This document shows, piece by piece, positions 43,981 to 53,453 of a stretch of DNA of 64,000 nucleotides (positions within the stretch are counted from its first letter, which is position 1; every line of letters begins with the position of its first letter). Under the pieces are notes generated by a model. The model searched no databases and was not told the origin of the DNA. It saw only the letters and a list, made by a program, of their open reading frames with translations. This DNA is from Pseudomonadota bacterium (GTDB lineage Bacteria; Desulfobacterota; Desulfobulbia; Desulfobulbales; SURF-16): positions 1 through 64,000 of the forward strand of contig JAHJKA010000022.1 in NCBI GenBank assembly GCA_018822545.1, in the 5' to 3' direction. The position numbers and the translations under genes were made by a program.

Positions 43981-44790
43981 CTACTCCTCAACAATCAACC
44001 CTCCCAAAAAGGCCTCAACCTCATCGTCCAGCCGCGACATAAAACGAAGATGGAGCTTGAGGCCTTGCTCGCAATCTTGACTGTTGCGGATCACGGCCAG
44101 GGGCCGCAGAAGAGCAGAAACCTCCCCAACCACCAGCGTCAACTCAACAACAAGCAACTGATGAGCCTGCAATCTCGTGTCCCGTTTGGCAATAAGGCAG
44201 GCCCCCCCCAGGGAAACATCTACCATGGTGGCGGACAGGGCCGCACTGGTGAGCAAGGTACGGTAGTCGACAGCAAGATCATTTTCGTCCGGCTCACACA
44301 GACCATCAATGACCTTAAGCTGCCCATCCACATCCTGATTGTCCCGAATGGCATGCAACTCACCCGCCTGCATTTTAATGGCCATGTGATCCGACAGGGG
44401 CCAAACCTTAGCACGGCAATCACTCTTTTTGAACGGGAAGCGTATATCCTTACGGGGGTCGAGAACCTTTAACCGGAACCGATCAACAAAGCGGCCAACG
44501 ACAGCTGTCTGCAGGACATAGCGTTTAGATGTATCCGTAGGCAGGATGATGAGAACCAGCTCCTTGTTCTTCAAATGGCCACTCAAAACTGCGTCAAAGA
44601 TATCAATATTGGTGGCATCAACAGGGTTGACCTCCCGCTCGTAGACCTTGCCGCGCACCAACAGAAGAGCCTTGTGCCGGAGGTTGGTAAACTGCTGCTT
44701 AAAATTCTCCTCAAGAAAATCAAGGGAACGAAGCTGAATATTGTTCTTGTCGAGAATCTCTTTGATCTGGGCGGAGAAATCAACCTTCAT
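43981..44790 (-). CDS. PilZ-domain protein, YcgR-like organisation
   Basis: 269-aa cytoplasmic protein. The C-terminal half fits PilZ: DPRKDIRFPFKKSDCRAKVWP (about residues 111-131) as the arginine motif region, then a later DVSLGGACLIAK as the D-x-S-x-x-G block, with a long insertion between. The N-terminal half (1-105) is a separate domain of unknown type. Cyclic di-GMP binding is likely if the arginine motif is functional; the single clean R-x-x-R is less canonical than usual. Confidence 0.72.
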   Translation of the reverse strand: MKVDFSAQIKEILDKNNIQLRSLDFLEENFKQQFTNLRHKALLLVRGKVYEREVNPVDATNIDIFDAVLSGHLKNKELVLIILPTDTSKRYVLQTAVVGRFVDRFRLKVLDPRKDIRFPFKKSDCRAKVWPLSDHMAIKMQAGELHAIRDNQDVDGQLKVIDGLCEPDENDLAVDYRTLLTSAALSATMVDVSLGGACLIAKRDTRLQAHQLLVVELTLVVGEVSALLRPLAVIRNSQDCEQGLKLHLRFMSRLDDEVEAFLGGLIVEE

Positions 44791-44898
44791 TGTAACCCCT
44801 GCAACAGCTGGCCCAGTGAGACGATACCATCACACTGGTTTTATTAAAAAATCTGATCACCATCGAGTTTCAACCCCGGTGGCACCTTGTGTTTTTTT

Positions 44899-45027
44899 TT
44901 AAGCAGTCAGCGTCGGCACCAAGAGAGCACCGATGATAATGGCGAGCAAGATGACCGCCATGCCGCCGCGGCTTATCAGATGAATGAGCAAGGCCAGCAG
45001 ACCAAGGATCATTTGTAATTTACGCAT
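44899..45027 (-). CDS. small 42-aa membrane protein
   Basis: A 42-codon frame with a strong GAGGAGG ribosome site 7 nt before ATG 45027. It contains two hydrophobic segments (LQMILGLLALLIHLI and GMAVILLAIIIGALLVPTL) joined by SRGG, predicting a helical hairpin. It lies 12 bp downstream of the DUF374 acyltransferase stop, so it is probably co-transcribed. Family unknown. Confidence 0.62.
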   Translation of the reverse strand: MRKLQMILGLLALLIHLISRGGMAVILLAIIIGALLVPTLTA

Positions 45028-45039
45028 TTTTATACCTCC

Positions 45040-45723
45040 TCACAGTTTTTCATCATGGCGCGTGCGGGAAAACTCTCCCCAGGCCTTTTCATAGGTTTCC
45101 ATCAGCTTCTTCTCCAGCAGAAGGCGGTACTTCTCAACACCATCACTGTCGAGCTTGGCCGGCACCGTGAACGGTTCGCCGATTACCCACACCATGCGGG
45201 CAAAGGGCAGGGGCAACAAGGTCCTATCCCAGCTGCGAAAGAGCTTATAGCGGCTAAACGACCAGCTCATCGGCAGGATGGGAATCCCGGCCCGGCTGGC
45301 CAGCATGATGGCACCGCCCTGGGCCACCCTGGAAGGTCCCTGGGAACCATCGGCGATAATCGTCGGACACAAGCCCTCACGCACAGCCTTCAAAAGCCCC
45401 TTCATGGCCCCGACACCGCCCTTGCTCCGCGATCCACGGACACTTGCTATACCGCGCGAGGCCAAAATACGGGCAATAAACTCGCCATCCTTGCTGGGGC
45501 TGACCATGGCCACAATGGGCAGTTTGCCGCCGCCCAACACACCATACAGGACATTGTAATGCCAAAAGGTGATAATAAAGGGCTTACAGGCATCCACCAG
45601 AGTCTGCCAGTGCTCCTTACCCCGGCTCTCTTTCCGACAGGTAAAGAGCAGCGTCCCCATCACCACCTTGAAAATCAGGGGCACCAGGGCCAGCAGCAGT
45701 TTGCGTTTCCACTCTTTTCTCAC
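45040..45723 (-). CDS. DUF374 lysophospholipid acyltransferase-like protein
   Basis: 227-aa inner-membrane-associated protein of the DUF374 family, related to PlsC/LpxL-type acyltransferases. The motif FWHYNVL (a variant of H-x4-D/E) lies near residue 53, followed by [14 protein letters not shown] and [18 protein letters not shown], typical of DUF374. It may acylate a lipid or lipid A precursor. Its start overlaps the uvrB stop by 4 bp, so the two are translationally coupled. Confidence 0.87.
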   Translation of the reverse strand: MRKEWKRKLLLALVPLIFKVVMGTLLFTCRKESRGKEHWQTLVDACKPFIITFWHYNVLYGVLGGGKLPIVAMVSPSKDGEFIARILASRGIASVRGSRSKGGVGAMKGLLKAVREGLCPTIIADGSQGPSRVAQGGAIMLASRAGIPILPMSWSFSRYKLFRSWDRTLLPLPFARMVWVIGEPFTVPAKLDSDGVEKYRLLLEKKLMETYEKAWGEFSRTRHDEKL

Positions 45724-47723
45724 AGTAATGCAAGCTCCATCTCTTTCAGCATCTTGATCTCGTCACGCAGCTCCGCGGCCTGTTCAAAGGCCAGGACCTT
45801 GGCAGCGGCCTCCATCGCCTTTTCCTTGGCAATGATGGCCTTGTGCACCTGGGCCACCGACCGGTAAACCACCTCGTGTTCCGCGGCCTTGGCAAGGGTG
45901 GCCGGCGCTATTTCATACACCGCGCCCATAACATCCTTGATGGCGGACGATATGGTGGTGGGTGTCATGCCATGCTTGATATTATAGGCCTCTTGGATGG
46001 CGCGCCGGCGATTGGTCTCATCAATGGTATACCGCATGGAGCCGGTAATTTCATCACCATAGAGAATGACCTTGCCGTGGGCGTTACGGGCGGCGCGGCC
46101 ACAGGTCTGCACCAGGGCACGCGCCGAACGCAAAAAACCCTCCTTATCGGCATCCAGCACTGCCACCAGGGTGACCTCCGGCAGATCAAGACCTTCGCGG
46201 AGGAGATTGATGCCCACCAGGACCTGGAACTCGCCCTGGCGTAATTCCCTGACCAGCTGGATGCGCTCCAGGGTCTTGATGTCCGAATGAAGATAGCGCA
46301 CCGCCACCCCCAGATTTTCATAATAATCGGTGAGATCCTCAGCCATGCGCTTGGTCAGAGTGGTGACCAGCACCGCCTCCTTTTTCTCTGCCCGGATGCG
46401 AATCTCAGCAAGGAGATCATCCACCTGATGCTTGGCAGGCCGGACCTCGATCTCCGGATCGAGCAGGCCGGTGGGTCTGATGATCTGCTCAACAATATGA
46501 CCTTCAGCCCGTTCAAGCTCAAAATTGCCTGGGGTGGCCGACACATAAATGGCCTGGTTAATGCGACTGTCAAATTCCTCAAATTGCAGCGGCCTGTTAT
46601 CAAGGGCCGATGGCAGGCGGAAACCAAACTCGCTCAAGGTGGTTTTTCGCGACCGGTCCCCCTTGTACATGCCGCCGATCTGGGGAATGGACATATGGGA
46701 CTCATCAACAAAGAGCAGGAAATCTTCGGGAAAATAGTCGAGCAGGGTTGGCGGCGGTTCCCCGGGTTTTCGGCCGGTGAAATGACGGCTGTAATTCTCA
46801 ATGCCATTGCAATAGCCAAGCTCGCTGATCATCTCCAGATCAAAGAGGGTACGCTGTTCCAGGCGCTGGGCCTCCACCAGCCTGTTTTCTTTATGAAAAA
46901 AATCCAGGCGCTCTTTGAGCTCAGCCTTGATGGTCTGCATGGCCCGATTGATGACCTCCTTGGAGGTGACAAAATGGCTGGAAGGAAACACCTTGATCTC
47001 ATCGAGTTCGTCAACAATCACGCCGCGCAACGGATCGACCAGGGTGATGGCCTCCACGGTGTCGCCAAAAAAATCCAGCCTCACCCCGAATTCCTCTTCG
47101 TAGGCTGGGAAAATCTCAATCACATCACCGCGGACCCGGAAGGTGCCGCGATGAAATGAAAAATCGTTGCGCTCATAGAGCATATGGACCAGACGGCGCT
47201 GCACCTCATCCATGGGAGACTCTTCGCCTTTCTTGAGGAAGAGGTGCATGTTCTTGTACTCATCCGGTGAGCCAAGGCCATAGATGCAGGACACTGAGGC
47301 CACGATAATAACGTCGCGCCGGGTAAGCAGGGAACGGGTGGCTGAATGACGCATCTTGTCAATGGTGTCATTAATGGCGGAGTCCTTATCAATATACGTA
47401 TCAGACTGAGGTATATAGGCCTCAGGCTGATAATAATCATAATAACTGACAAAATACTCCACGGCATTCTGGGGGAAAAGCTCCTTGAACTCGGCATAGA
47501 GCTGGGCCGCCAGGGTCTTGTTATGGGCCATGACCAGGGCCGGCCGATCCGTGCTGGCAATGATCTTGGCCATGGTATAGGTCTTGCCGGAACCGGTCAC
47601 CCCGAGCAGCACCTGATCCCGCACCCCGGCGAGCACCCCTTTACTGAGCGCAGCAATGGCCTGGGGCTGATCGCCTGAAGGTTCGTACGGGCTATGGATG
47701 TGAAAGAGGCTCATATCAGACAT
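45720..47723 (-). CDS. uvrB: excinuclease ABC subunit B
   Basis: 667-aa DNA-damage recognition helicase of nucleotide excision repair. Walker [15 protein letters not shown] near residue 41, the beta-hairpin region [20 protein letters not shown], helicase motif [17 protein letters not shown], and a C-terminal UVR domain for UvrC contact ([17 protein letters not shown]). Full length. It is followed by the overlapping DUF374 gene. Confidence 0.97.
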   Translation of the reverse strand: MSDMSLFHIHSPYEPSGDQPQAIAALSKGVLAGVRDQVLLGVTGSGKTYTMAKIIASTDRPALVMAHNKTLAAQLYAEFKELFPQNAVEYFVSYYDYYQPEAYIPQSDTYIDKDSAINDTIDKMRHSATRSLLTRRDVIIVASVSCIYGLGSPDEYKNMHLFLKKGEESPMDEVQRRLVHMLYERNDFSFHRGTFRVRGDVIEIFPAYEEEFGVRLDFFGDTVEAITLVDPLRGVIVDELDEIKVFPSSHFVTSKEVINRAMQTIKAELKERLDFFHKENRLVEAQRLEQRTLFDLEMISELGYCNGIENYSRHFTGRKPGEPPPTLLDYFPEDFLLFVDESHMSIPQIGGMYKGDRSRKTTLSEFGFRLPSALDNRPLQFEEFDSRINQAIYVSATPGNFELERAEGHIVEQIIRPTGLLDPEIEVRPAKHQVDDLLAEIRIRAEKKEAVLVTTLTKRMAEDLTDYYENLGVAVRYLHSDIKTLERIQLVRELRQGEFQVLVGINLLREGLDLPEVTLVAVLDADKEGFLRSARALVQTCGRAARNAHGKVILYGDEITGSMRYTIDETNRRRAIQEAYNIKHGMTPTTISSAIKDVMGAVYEIAPATLAKAAEHEVVYRSVAQVHKAIIAKEKAMEAAAKVLAFEQAAELRDEIKMLKEMELALL

Positions 47724-47729
47724 TTTACC

Positions 47730-47814
47730 GTTTACGGTTTACAGTTCACGGTTTGTGGATGGAATTTATGTTCAGAAAGCATCTTCCTTGAACCGGCAAC
47801 TGTAAACCGTAAAC
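47730..47814. repeat. inverted repeat with 17-bp perfect arms
   Basis: GTTTACGGTTTACAGTT (47730-47746) and its exact complement (47798-47814) flank 51 nt, immediately upstream of uvrB and downstream of the primase-helicase gene. The left arm is followed by a further partial copy (ACGGTTT). It resembles a short dispersed hairpin element. Confidence 0.65.
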
Positions 47815-47850
47815 ACAGAAAAATATTCTCCCCGTATGATGTCGTCGTAA

Positions 47851-49638
47851 TCAGCCCTCACGGTGATCGTCATCGAGTTCCCTGAACCCCCAATAAGGAT
47901 AATCAAGATGGTAGCGGGCCACCAGACCCGGGGAATGCTCGCGACTGGCCACGAGCCACAGGGAATTGACCCTGTTATCGGTGCGGCTGTCCACCGGATC
48001 CCAATCGGGCAGAAAGACCAGGGCATTATCGGCGGTATACTCAATATCCCCGGAGCCCTTGAACAGTCCCATATGGGGCACGCCGTCATATCGGCCGCCT
48101 TCCTGGCGGTTGAGTTCGGAGATGACCAGGAAGGAGACCTGGTATTCATCGCGGATGGCTTCCATCTCCCGCAGCCAGGCGTCGATACCGGTGCGGCGTT
48201 CAGAGAAATCTTTAAAGGGTAATTTATGGAGGGAATCGATGACGATGACCGCGTCATCCCGATGGGTTTCGTGGCGCAGAAAATCAACATGGCGACGCAT
48301 GAGCTCTGGACTCAGTTTCCGGTCGTTGACCACCCGGAACCAGGACATCATACTACGGAGATCCTCCTGGGCCTTGGTGAAACGCTCTTTGTCGTCACCC
48401 TCAAGCACGTCTTGAAATCGCTGAACCGCCAAGCGGCTGAGGCGGGCCGTGGTGCGTTGATAGATTTTTTGGCGACCGTTCTCAAAATCATAATAGATAA
48501 CCGGCACCTGATTTGCGGCCATCTGGGTGGCAAGCTGGATGGCAAGACAACTCTTGCCGGCCTTGGGAGCACCACCAATGATATTAATACCGTGGATGCC
48601 ACCAAGCGCTTCATCAAGACAGGGCATGCCGGTCTTTAAGGCTTGGTAGCTCGCACTCTGGCTGCGATCTAAATTCTCGAGAAAAAGAGAATACTCGCGC
48701 TTGGGGGTGTTAAAGGGTGAAAAAGCCTGGGCCGCACCGACCATTTTCTGCAACGCAGCTCTGAAATTCTCCCCTTCCTGCCGGGCCATCTGGGCCAGAT
48801 TGAAATCCCGCTTGGCATGGCTTGGCCACTTGAGCAGCCGGGCCTTGAAACCAAGTCGGGCCGCAAAATTACGTGCAGCCGCCTCTGATTCAGGGCTGTG
48901 GTTCATCACCAGAAACACGGCATGAATGGCTGCAAAACGTTGAGCATCAACGACTTCGAGATCACCGGCCTTGGGCACCGCAACCCCTGGATAGCCGTGC
49001 TCCCGCAAACAGAGAAGGTTCTCCTCGCCTTCAACGATAAAGAGGGCGCCATCCTGGCAATAGCCGATATCCGCCAGGTTAAAGAGGCGAAACTCATCCG
49101 TGGCGAAGTGCTCATCACCATACCAGAACTCCTCACCGCTGCCCTGGGGGGCGAGACAATGGGCGGCATAGCTGCAACCATTTTCCTGAAAATAGGGGTA
49201 GACGATATAGCGTCCATTAAAGCCCACCCGCAGTTCCTGGAGAACACCGCTGCCCACACCGATCTGGGCAAAACCTTCCCGCACGGTGCTGGTCATACTG
49301 TTTTGAAATTTAAGGACATCCTGGTTGATATTTTTCAGGGGCCAATCAACCTCATGAACAAAAGGCTGCTGTTCAGGATCGTGACCGGGCACGGTATCGG
49401 CATCAAGCATGCACAATCTGGCAAAATGGGGGGCAAAGCCGCCCGGCACGCACCGGCTCAGGCAGCGAAAATAGCCGGCAAAAAAACCATCTTCATTTAA
49501 AGAGACCACCAGAATGCCGGCCTCCTTCCGCCCCCTGCTCAGACAGAAAGGACATGGCGCCTTGAGCATGGTGCCGTCAATCACAGCACCGGGCAGATTA
49601 TCCTGATAAAAGCGCGTTAATTTTTCATGAAGTGCCAT
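47851..49638 (-). CDS. Twinkle/T7 gp4-like primase-helicase
   Basis: 595-aa protein joining a primase-type front to a DnaB-type helicase. Residues 29-63 hold a zinc ribbon (CPFC and CLSRC). A TOPRIM domain follows (LFIVEGEENLLCL near 205, then a nucleotidyl-binding-like section). From about 340 comes the RecA/DnaB ATPase with Walker A GGAPKAGKS near 362 and Walker B VIVIDSLHKLP. This is the layout of phage T7 gp4 and mitochondrial Twinkle. No phage genes surround it. The role may be repair, plasmid/phage remnant replication or an accessory replisome. AAGGAG lies 9 nt before ATG. Confidence 0.82.
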   Translation of the reverse strand: MALHEKLTRFYQDNLPGAVIDGTMLKAPCPFCLSRGRKEAGILVVSLNEDGFFAGYFRCLSRCVPGGFAPHFARLCMLDADTVPGHDPEQQPFVHEVDWPLKNINQDVLKFQNSMTSTVREGFAQIGVGSGVLQELRVGFNGRYIVYPYFQENGCSYAAHCLAPQGSGEEFWYGDEHFATDEFRLFNLADIGYCQDGALFIVEGEENLLCLREHGYPGVAVPKAGDLEVVDAQRFAAIHAVFLVMNHSPESEAAARNFAARLGFKARLLKWPSHAKRDFNLAQMARQEGENFRAALQKMVGAAQAFSPFNTPKREYSLFLENLDRSQSASYQALKTGMPCLDEALGGIHGINIIGGAPKAGKSCLAIQLATQMAANQVPVIYYDFENGRQKIYQRTTARLSRLAVQRFQDVLEGDDKERFTKAQEDLRSMMSWFRVVNDRKLSPELMRRHVDFLRHETHRDDAVIVIDSLHKLPFKDFSERRTGIDAWLREMEAIRDEYQVSFLVISELNRQEGGRYDGVPHMGLFKGSGDIEYTADNALVFLPDWDPVDSRTDNRVNSLWLVASREHSPGLVARYHLDYPYWGFRELDDDHREG

Positions 49639-49750
49639 AACAGAAGACTCCTTGGTCTATCAGAGAGATGCTTTACGATTTGCTGGCGGGTATCTGGCAA
49701 TGAAAACCTTGACTTAAACTGATACCTGTAAAATGGTCATCGACAATGTG

Positions 49751-50737
49751 CTACAGATGATGCTCATAGCCCTGGTAGGAAATCTGGCGTTTGAGTCCAT
49801 CTTCCTCCAAAAAAACCCCCTCGCCCGGGGTCATCCGGCCAATGCAACTCACCTCTATTCCCAGCTCTTCCATAACCCGACGGGCCAAGTCCTGGCCCTC
49901 GCCCGGGGCCACCGTATAGAGAAGCTCATAATCTTCACCGCCACAAAGCGCCCATTGCCGCGCCTCATAACCAAGAAGTTCCCCAGCCTGCATCAGTGTA
50001 GCAGAAAGAGGCAGCCTCTGGCCATCGACAAGGGCAGCAAGGCCACTTGCCGTGCAGATATGGGCCAGATCAGTGGCCAGGCCATCGGAAAGATCCATCA
50101 TGGCATGGACATCACCGCTTGCGGCCAGAAAACGCCCAAGCGCCACCCGTGGGTGCGGGTTGAGATGGGCCTGAATCAGAGAAGCATACTGCTCGGGCAC
50201 CTTATCCATCTGCTCACAGAGGGACAATCCAGCTGCAGCCTCACCAAGCATACCACTGACCCACACCTCATCGCCCTCCCGGGCTGCAGCGCGGTAACAG
50301 ACCTGGGCCTTGGCCATATCGCCAAGCAGGGTAATGCTGAAGGTCGGACACGGTGCGGCCACAGTGTCACCGCCGACAAGCACCACATCATGCTCACGAA
50401 GTATTTCGACAAAACCGTTCATGAATTCCTGCAGACCCTGTTCAGACAACTCCGAGCTCAGGGCCGCGGAAAGCAGTGCATAGCGGGGCACACCGCCCAT
50501 GGCGGCAATATCGCTCAAATTTACGGCAGCGGCCTTACGACCAAGGAGATGGGGGGGATGCCATTGCAGGTTAAAATGAACCCCTGAGACCAGGGTGTCG
50601 GTGGTGACAAGCAGAACCTGATCACCATTTTTTTCAAGGACTGCGCAATCATCACCAATGCCCTTGATCAGGCCTGGCGCCTGGCCAGCCGCCAGGGATG
50701 CCACTGTGCTGATAAATGCCAGCTCTGAACTGCTCAT
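49751..50737 (-). CDS. thiL: thiamine-monophosphate kinase
   Basis: Phosphorylates thiamine monophosphate to the active diphosphate. The 328-aa protein shows GIGDDCAVL near residues 27-35, TTDTLVSGVHF, NLSDIAAMGGVPRYALL and the C-terminal CGGEDYELLYTV, all typical. ATG 50737 has GGAGG upstream; the frame is open to 50758 but the extra residues (MGRGGGS) are not family-like. No TPP riboswitch was seen upstream. Confidence 0.94.
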   Translation of the reverse strand: MSSSELAFISTVASLAAGQAPGLIKGIGDDCAVLEKNGDQVLLVTTDTLVSGVHFNLQWHPPHLLGRKAAAVNLSDIAAMGGVPRYALLSAALSSELSEQGLQEFMNGFVEILREHDVVLVGGDTVAAPCPTFSITLLGDMAKAQVCYRAAAREGDEVWVSGMLGEAAAGLSLCEQMDKVPEQYASLIQAHLNPHPRVALGRFLAASGDVHAMMDLSDGLATDLAHICTASGLAALVDGQRLPLSATLMQAGELLGYEARQWALCGGEDYELLYTVAPGEGQDLARRVMEELGIEVSCIGRMTPGEGVFLEEDGLKRQISYQGYEHHL

Positions 50738-50890
50738 GCTTCCGCCTCCCCTGCCCACAAGAATTCGCTCTCAACTTTTCCACCACAATCTTTGCGCAGA
50801 TGCACATTGAGCTGTACCGGTAACACCACGGATGATAGCGAAATTTGTCTTTCCATCTGCCCTTTGATTAGTGGTGCTGCTAAAAAAAAC

Positions 50891-51250
50891 CTATTTAACC
50901 AGGCGCAAGGACGGTTTCCCCTCCTTTTCCTTGGTCGGGGGCGGGACAAGAGCTTCACTGTCAAAATCAACGGCCGCCACAAAACGTTTCTCACCGCCCA
51001 TGGTGAAAATCTCCTGGCCGGTAAACTGCGGGGTGCGCAGGGCCCATGTCACCATTTGCGGCGGCACACTGAGAATCTGCAGCGAGACCTGCCACCATTC
51101 GTCACGTTTTGTACTATCCCGTTCAAACCCGGTCACAAGGGCGTAGATCATGGCGTTTGGTTCTTCGGCAACCACCAACACCACATCGCCAACACTTGTG
51201 GTGGCTTTAAAACGCATTATTTTCTTTAATTTTTGGACAATCGCTTCCAT
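50891..51250 (-). CDS. hypothetical protein, 119 aa
   Basis: No family recognised. A soluble alpha/beta protein without signal or membrane segments; the middle (VGDVVLVVAEEPNAMIYALV) suggests a small beta barrel and the C-terminus is disordered and charged (PPPTKEKEGK). It lies about 150 bp upstream of thiL on the same strand. The sequence has normal coding composition and no competing frame. Confidence 0.6.
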   Translation of the reverse strand: MEAIVQKLKKIMRFKATTSVGDVVLVVAEEPNAMIYALVTGFERDSTKRDEWWQVSLQILSVPPQMVTWALRTPQFTGQEIFTMGGEKRFVAAVDFDSEALVPPPTKEKEGKPSLRLVK

Positions 51251-51655
51251 TTCTCTCTCCGCGAAAACCTGGGCACAGGTTAAAATATAACATCCGGCAC
51301 ATCATGACTTCATTGAAGAAAATCCATAAGCACCTTGCCAGAATTTCGCTGAAAACTCCATTTGTTTCCCCTTACCCCCGCCTTTTTCCATGGCCAGCTA
51401 AAAGCTGGCGCCAAGCGGTTCTGCTTTTCCTATCATTTTTTTATATTTTATTGTATTACCCTGTAGTTTACGGGTTTAAAATAAGAGTTTTAGCTGGCCG
51501 TTTTTACGGCTTTTAGCTCTATTTTAGGACAAAAAACACCCCCTCCAAAAACCCACCCCACATACTCTTTTGTACACTATTTTTTTATGGAACTTTTTTT
51601 TCTCCTTGCACCTCTTTTACTCATCGCAGCCTTCAGCTTGAACGCTCAAGATGTT
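51251..51655. other. divergent region upstream of the ECF sigma operon
   Basis: About 400 bp. It contains a 12-bp inverted repeat with distant arms, GGCCAGCTAAAA at 51392-51403 and its complement at 51488-51499, plus nested AGCTAAAAGCT palindromes. The candidate auto-regulatory promoter is at its right end. An open frame at 51304-51516 lacks a ribosome site and is not called. Confidence 0.5.
51589..51618 (+). promoter_or_regulatory. candidate sigma-E-type promoter of the sigma factor gene
   Basis: GGAACTT at 51589-51595 matches the sigma-E -35 box, with TCTTTT 17 nt later as a weak -10. Transcription would start near 51625, upstream of the ATG at 51656, so autoregulation is plausible. The T8 tract just after the -35 is also of note. 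Confidence 0.38.
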
Positions 51656-52234
51656 ATGGCTGATGATGCCCCGGACGAGACCACAACCTTGGTCCGGGCT
51701 GTGCTTCAAGGAGACAAGCAATCATATAACCGCCTGGTCCTGCTCTACCAAAGCAGAATATACAACCTGGCCTTTAATTATGTAAAAAATGAGGAAGAGG
51801 CCAAAGACCTCGCTCAAGATATCTTTGTCACGGCATACAAGGCCCTGTACAAACTACGTGACGACACCAAGTTTGGAGCCTGGCTTTACCAGATAGGCCT
51901 GAACCATTGCCGCAACCGCTATAAGCGGCTGAAAAGAAGAGGTTATTTTACTAATAAATCACTGGATGATGAGACCATATCCCTGCAGCTTACAAGCGGT
52001 GAAACACCTGAGCACGAGCTTGAACAACAACGTACCATCACGCTCGTCCGCGACACCATCGCCACCATGAACGATGGCGAAAAAGAGATTCTCATGCTTC
52101 GAGACCTTCAGGGTATGCCCTATGAAGAAATTAGTGAAATTTTAGATATTCCCCTGGGCACGGTAAAATCGAAGTTAAGCCGGGCCCGGACAAGTTTGAA
52201 AAATAAATTGAAACGCTTCTACCCTAAGCTTTAG
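51656..52234 (+). CDS. ECF-family RNA polymerase sigma factor (RpoE-like)
   Basis: 192-aa sigma factor. Region 2 lies near residues 25-85 (EEEAKDLAQDIFVTAYKALY, then FGAWLYQIGLNHCRNRYKR) and region 4 near 130-185 (EKEILMLRDLQGMPYEEISE, with GTVKSKLSRARTSLK as the recognition helix). The frame runs back to ATG 51587, but that start would add a hydrophobic stretch foreign to sigma factors and would place a GGAACTT -35-like element inside the gene; ATG 51656 (MADDAPDETT) is preferred. The next gene is its zinc anti-sigma factor and the third is a DegP protease. Confidence 0.88.
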   Translation: MADDAPDETTTLVRAVLQGDKQSYNRLVLLYQSRIYNLAFNYVKNEEEAKDLAQDIFVTAYKALYKLRDDTKFGAWLYQIGLNHCRNRYKRLKRRGYFTNKSLDDETISLQLTSGETPEHELEQQRTITLVRDTIATMNDGEKEILMLRDLQGMPYEEISEILDIPLGTVKSKLSRARTSLKNKLKRFYPKL

Positions 52235-52313
52235 GGATGAGCCAAAAAATCCCCTGCCGTCACGACAACTATGCACGCCAGGGAATAAGAGAAATTAAAC
52301 CTGTAAAATTCTT

Positions 52314-53195
52314 ATGAATTGCACCGACTGCCAAAACCAATTCTCCGATTTTATTGATGACGAAATTTCCCTTAAACTGGCGCGAAACTTCAAAAACCAC
52401 ATTGCCGACTGTTCCACCTGCACGGCAGAATGGCAGCTCTTCCAGCAGACCGTAGCCACCCTCCATAGCTTCCCTGTCCAAAAGGTTCCCGCCGGTTTCA
52501 TCATGGGCATCCATGAAAAGCTTGAGCAGCAACCCATGGCCAAGCTCAAGGGCTGGTTTTCCTTCATGACCCGACATAAACTAACCTTCGCCTCCTCTCT
52601 TGCCACCCTGATGGTGGGGATCATCGGCGCTTCGGTTCTCCAACTTTCGCCGCTGGATAATGAACAAACCCTGGCCCATAAAAGTGATGGTGACAACACT
52701 ATCATCCAGGCCATGACTGTTGACACGAATCAGACCAACTACTACCCGGGCACCCCCTACCTGGCCCAGAATTCAGCAAACATCCCACTCCCCATACCCC
52801 GCAACCGCATCCAGTTTACGCCTGTTACACAGAGTGCCCCCACGGGCGGCAATAATTCCATACTCGACTCCCGGGGGTCGCCGAACCTGTCCCATTACGC
52901 ATTTTCTAACCCTGCCCTTTCACATCTTGGAACCACCTCTCCAGACATGGCCATTACTGTCCACGCCCGATCTGCAGCCTATCAACACGCCCTGATTCGT
53001 CAACTGACCGCCAACCAATCCTGGCAGACCCAGATCAGTGGCAACACCCTGCTCGTCACTCTGCCCTGCAACCAGCTTGCCACTTTCCAGAACCTCTTCG
53101 CCCCGATCGATCCCCATATCAATCCAAATGACCTTTCCCGCCTCAGCAAATTATCCTCGGCAAGCCGCCTCACTATTGCCGTGGCCTTTCATTAA
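52314..53195 (+). CDS. zinc-binding anti-sigma factor (zf-HC2/ZAS type)
   Basis: 293-aa membrane-anchored anti-sigma factor. The N-terminal ZAS domain has C3, C6 and the H29-x3-C33-x2-C36 motif (HIADCSTC). A membrane helix lies near residues 92-112 (FASSLATLMVGIIGASVLQL), so the C-terminal 180 residues face the periplasm and may sense envelope stress or be cut by proteases. It follows the sigma gene by 79 bp. The periplasmic part is low-complexity at first, then a small folded domain. Confidence 0.85.
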   Translation: MNCTDCQNQFSDFIDDEISLKLARNFKNHIADCSTCTAEWQLFQQTVATLHSFPVQKVPAGFIMGIHEKLEQQPMAKLKGWFSFMTRHKLTFASSLATLMVGIIGASVLQLSPLDNEQTLAHKSDGDNTIIQAMTVDTNQTNYYPGTPYLAQNSANIPLPIPRNRIQFTPVTQSAPTGGNNSILDSRGSPNLSHYAFSNPALSHLGTTSPDMAITVHARSAAYQHALIRQLTANQSWQTQISGNTLLVTLPCNQLATFQNLFAPIDPHINPNDLSRLSKLSSASRLTIAVAFH

Positions 53196-53368
53196 AAATC
53201 TTTTTTACGCCCCCCTGTTCGTTGTTTTCAGGGCTTTTTGGCCCAACACCGCAGTTCTCTTTATTTTTGAAACCTGATTGACATCCCGCCCCTCATATCT
53301 CTAGAATAGAGACTCCTGCCCTACAGATAATCCCACCTGCGCACTTTCTTTTTTTGCAGGAATACAAA

Positions 53369-53395
53369 GAACTTTTTGGCTCCATCCATGTCTTA
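53369..53395 (+). promoter_or_regulatory. sigma-E-type promoter of the DegP gene
   Basis: GAACTT at 53369-53374 and TCTTA at 53391-53395 are separated by 16 nt, nearly the textbook sigma-E layout (GAACTT, 16 nt, TCTRA). It lies about 60 bp upstream of the degP ATG and links the protease to the upstream ECF sigma factor. Confidence 0.6.
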
Positions 53396-53453
53396 ACTCC
53401 TACAACCTGAGGATTGTTATTTTATCCACGCCATAATCCCTTAACAAAGAGGC

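Noticed and set aside
51304-51516. 70-codon plus-strand frame upstream of the sigma gene
   Set aside because: No ribosome site; composition is non-coding and it spans inverted repeats.
51587-51655. Upstream ATG start for the ECF sigma factor
   Set aside because: It adds a hydrophobic signal-like stretch foreign to sigma factors and overlaps a GGAACTT promoter-like box; ATG 51656 is preferred.
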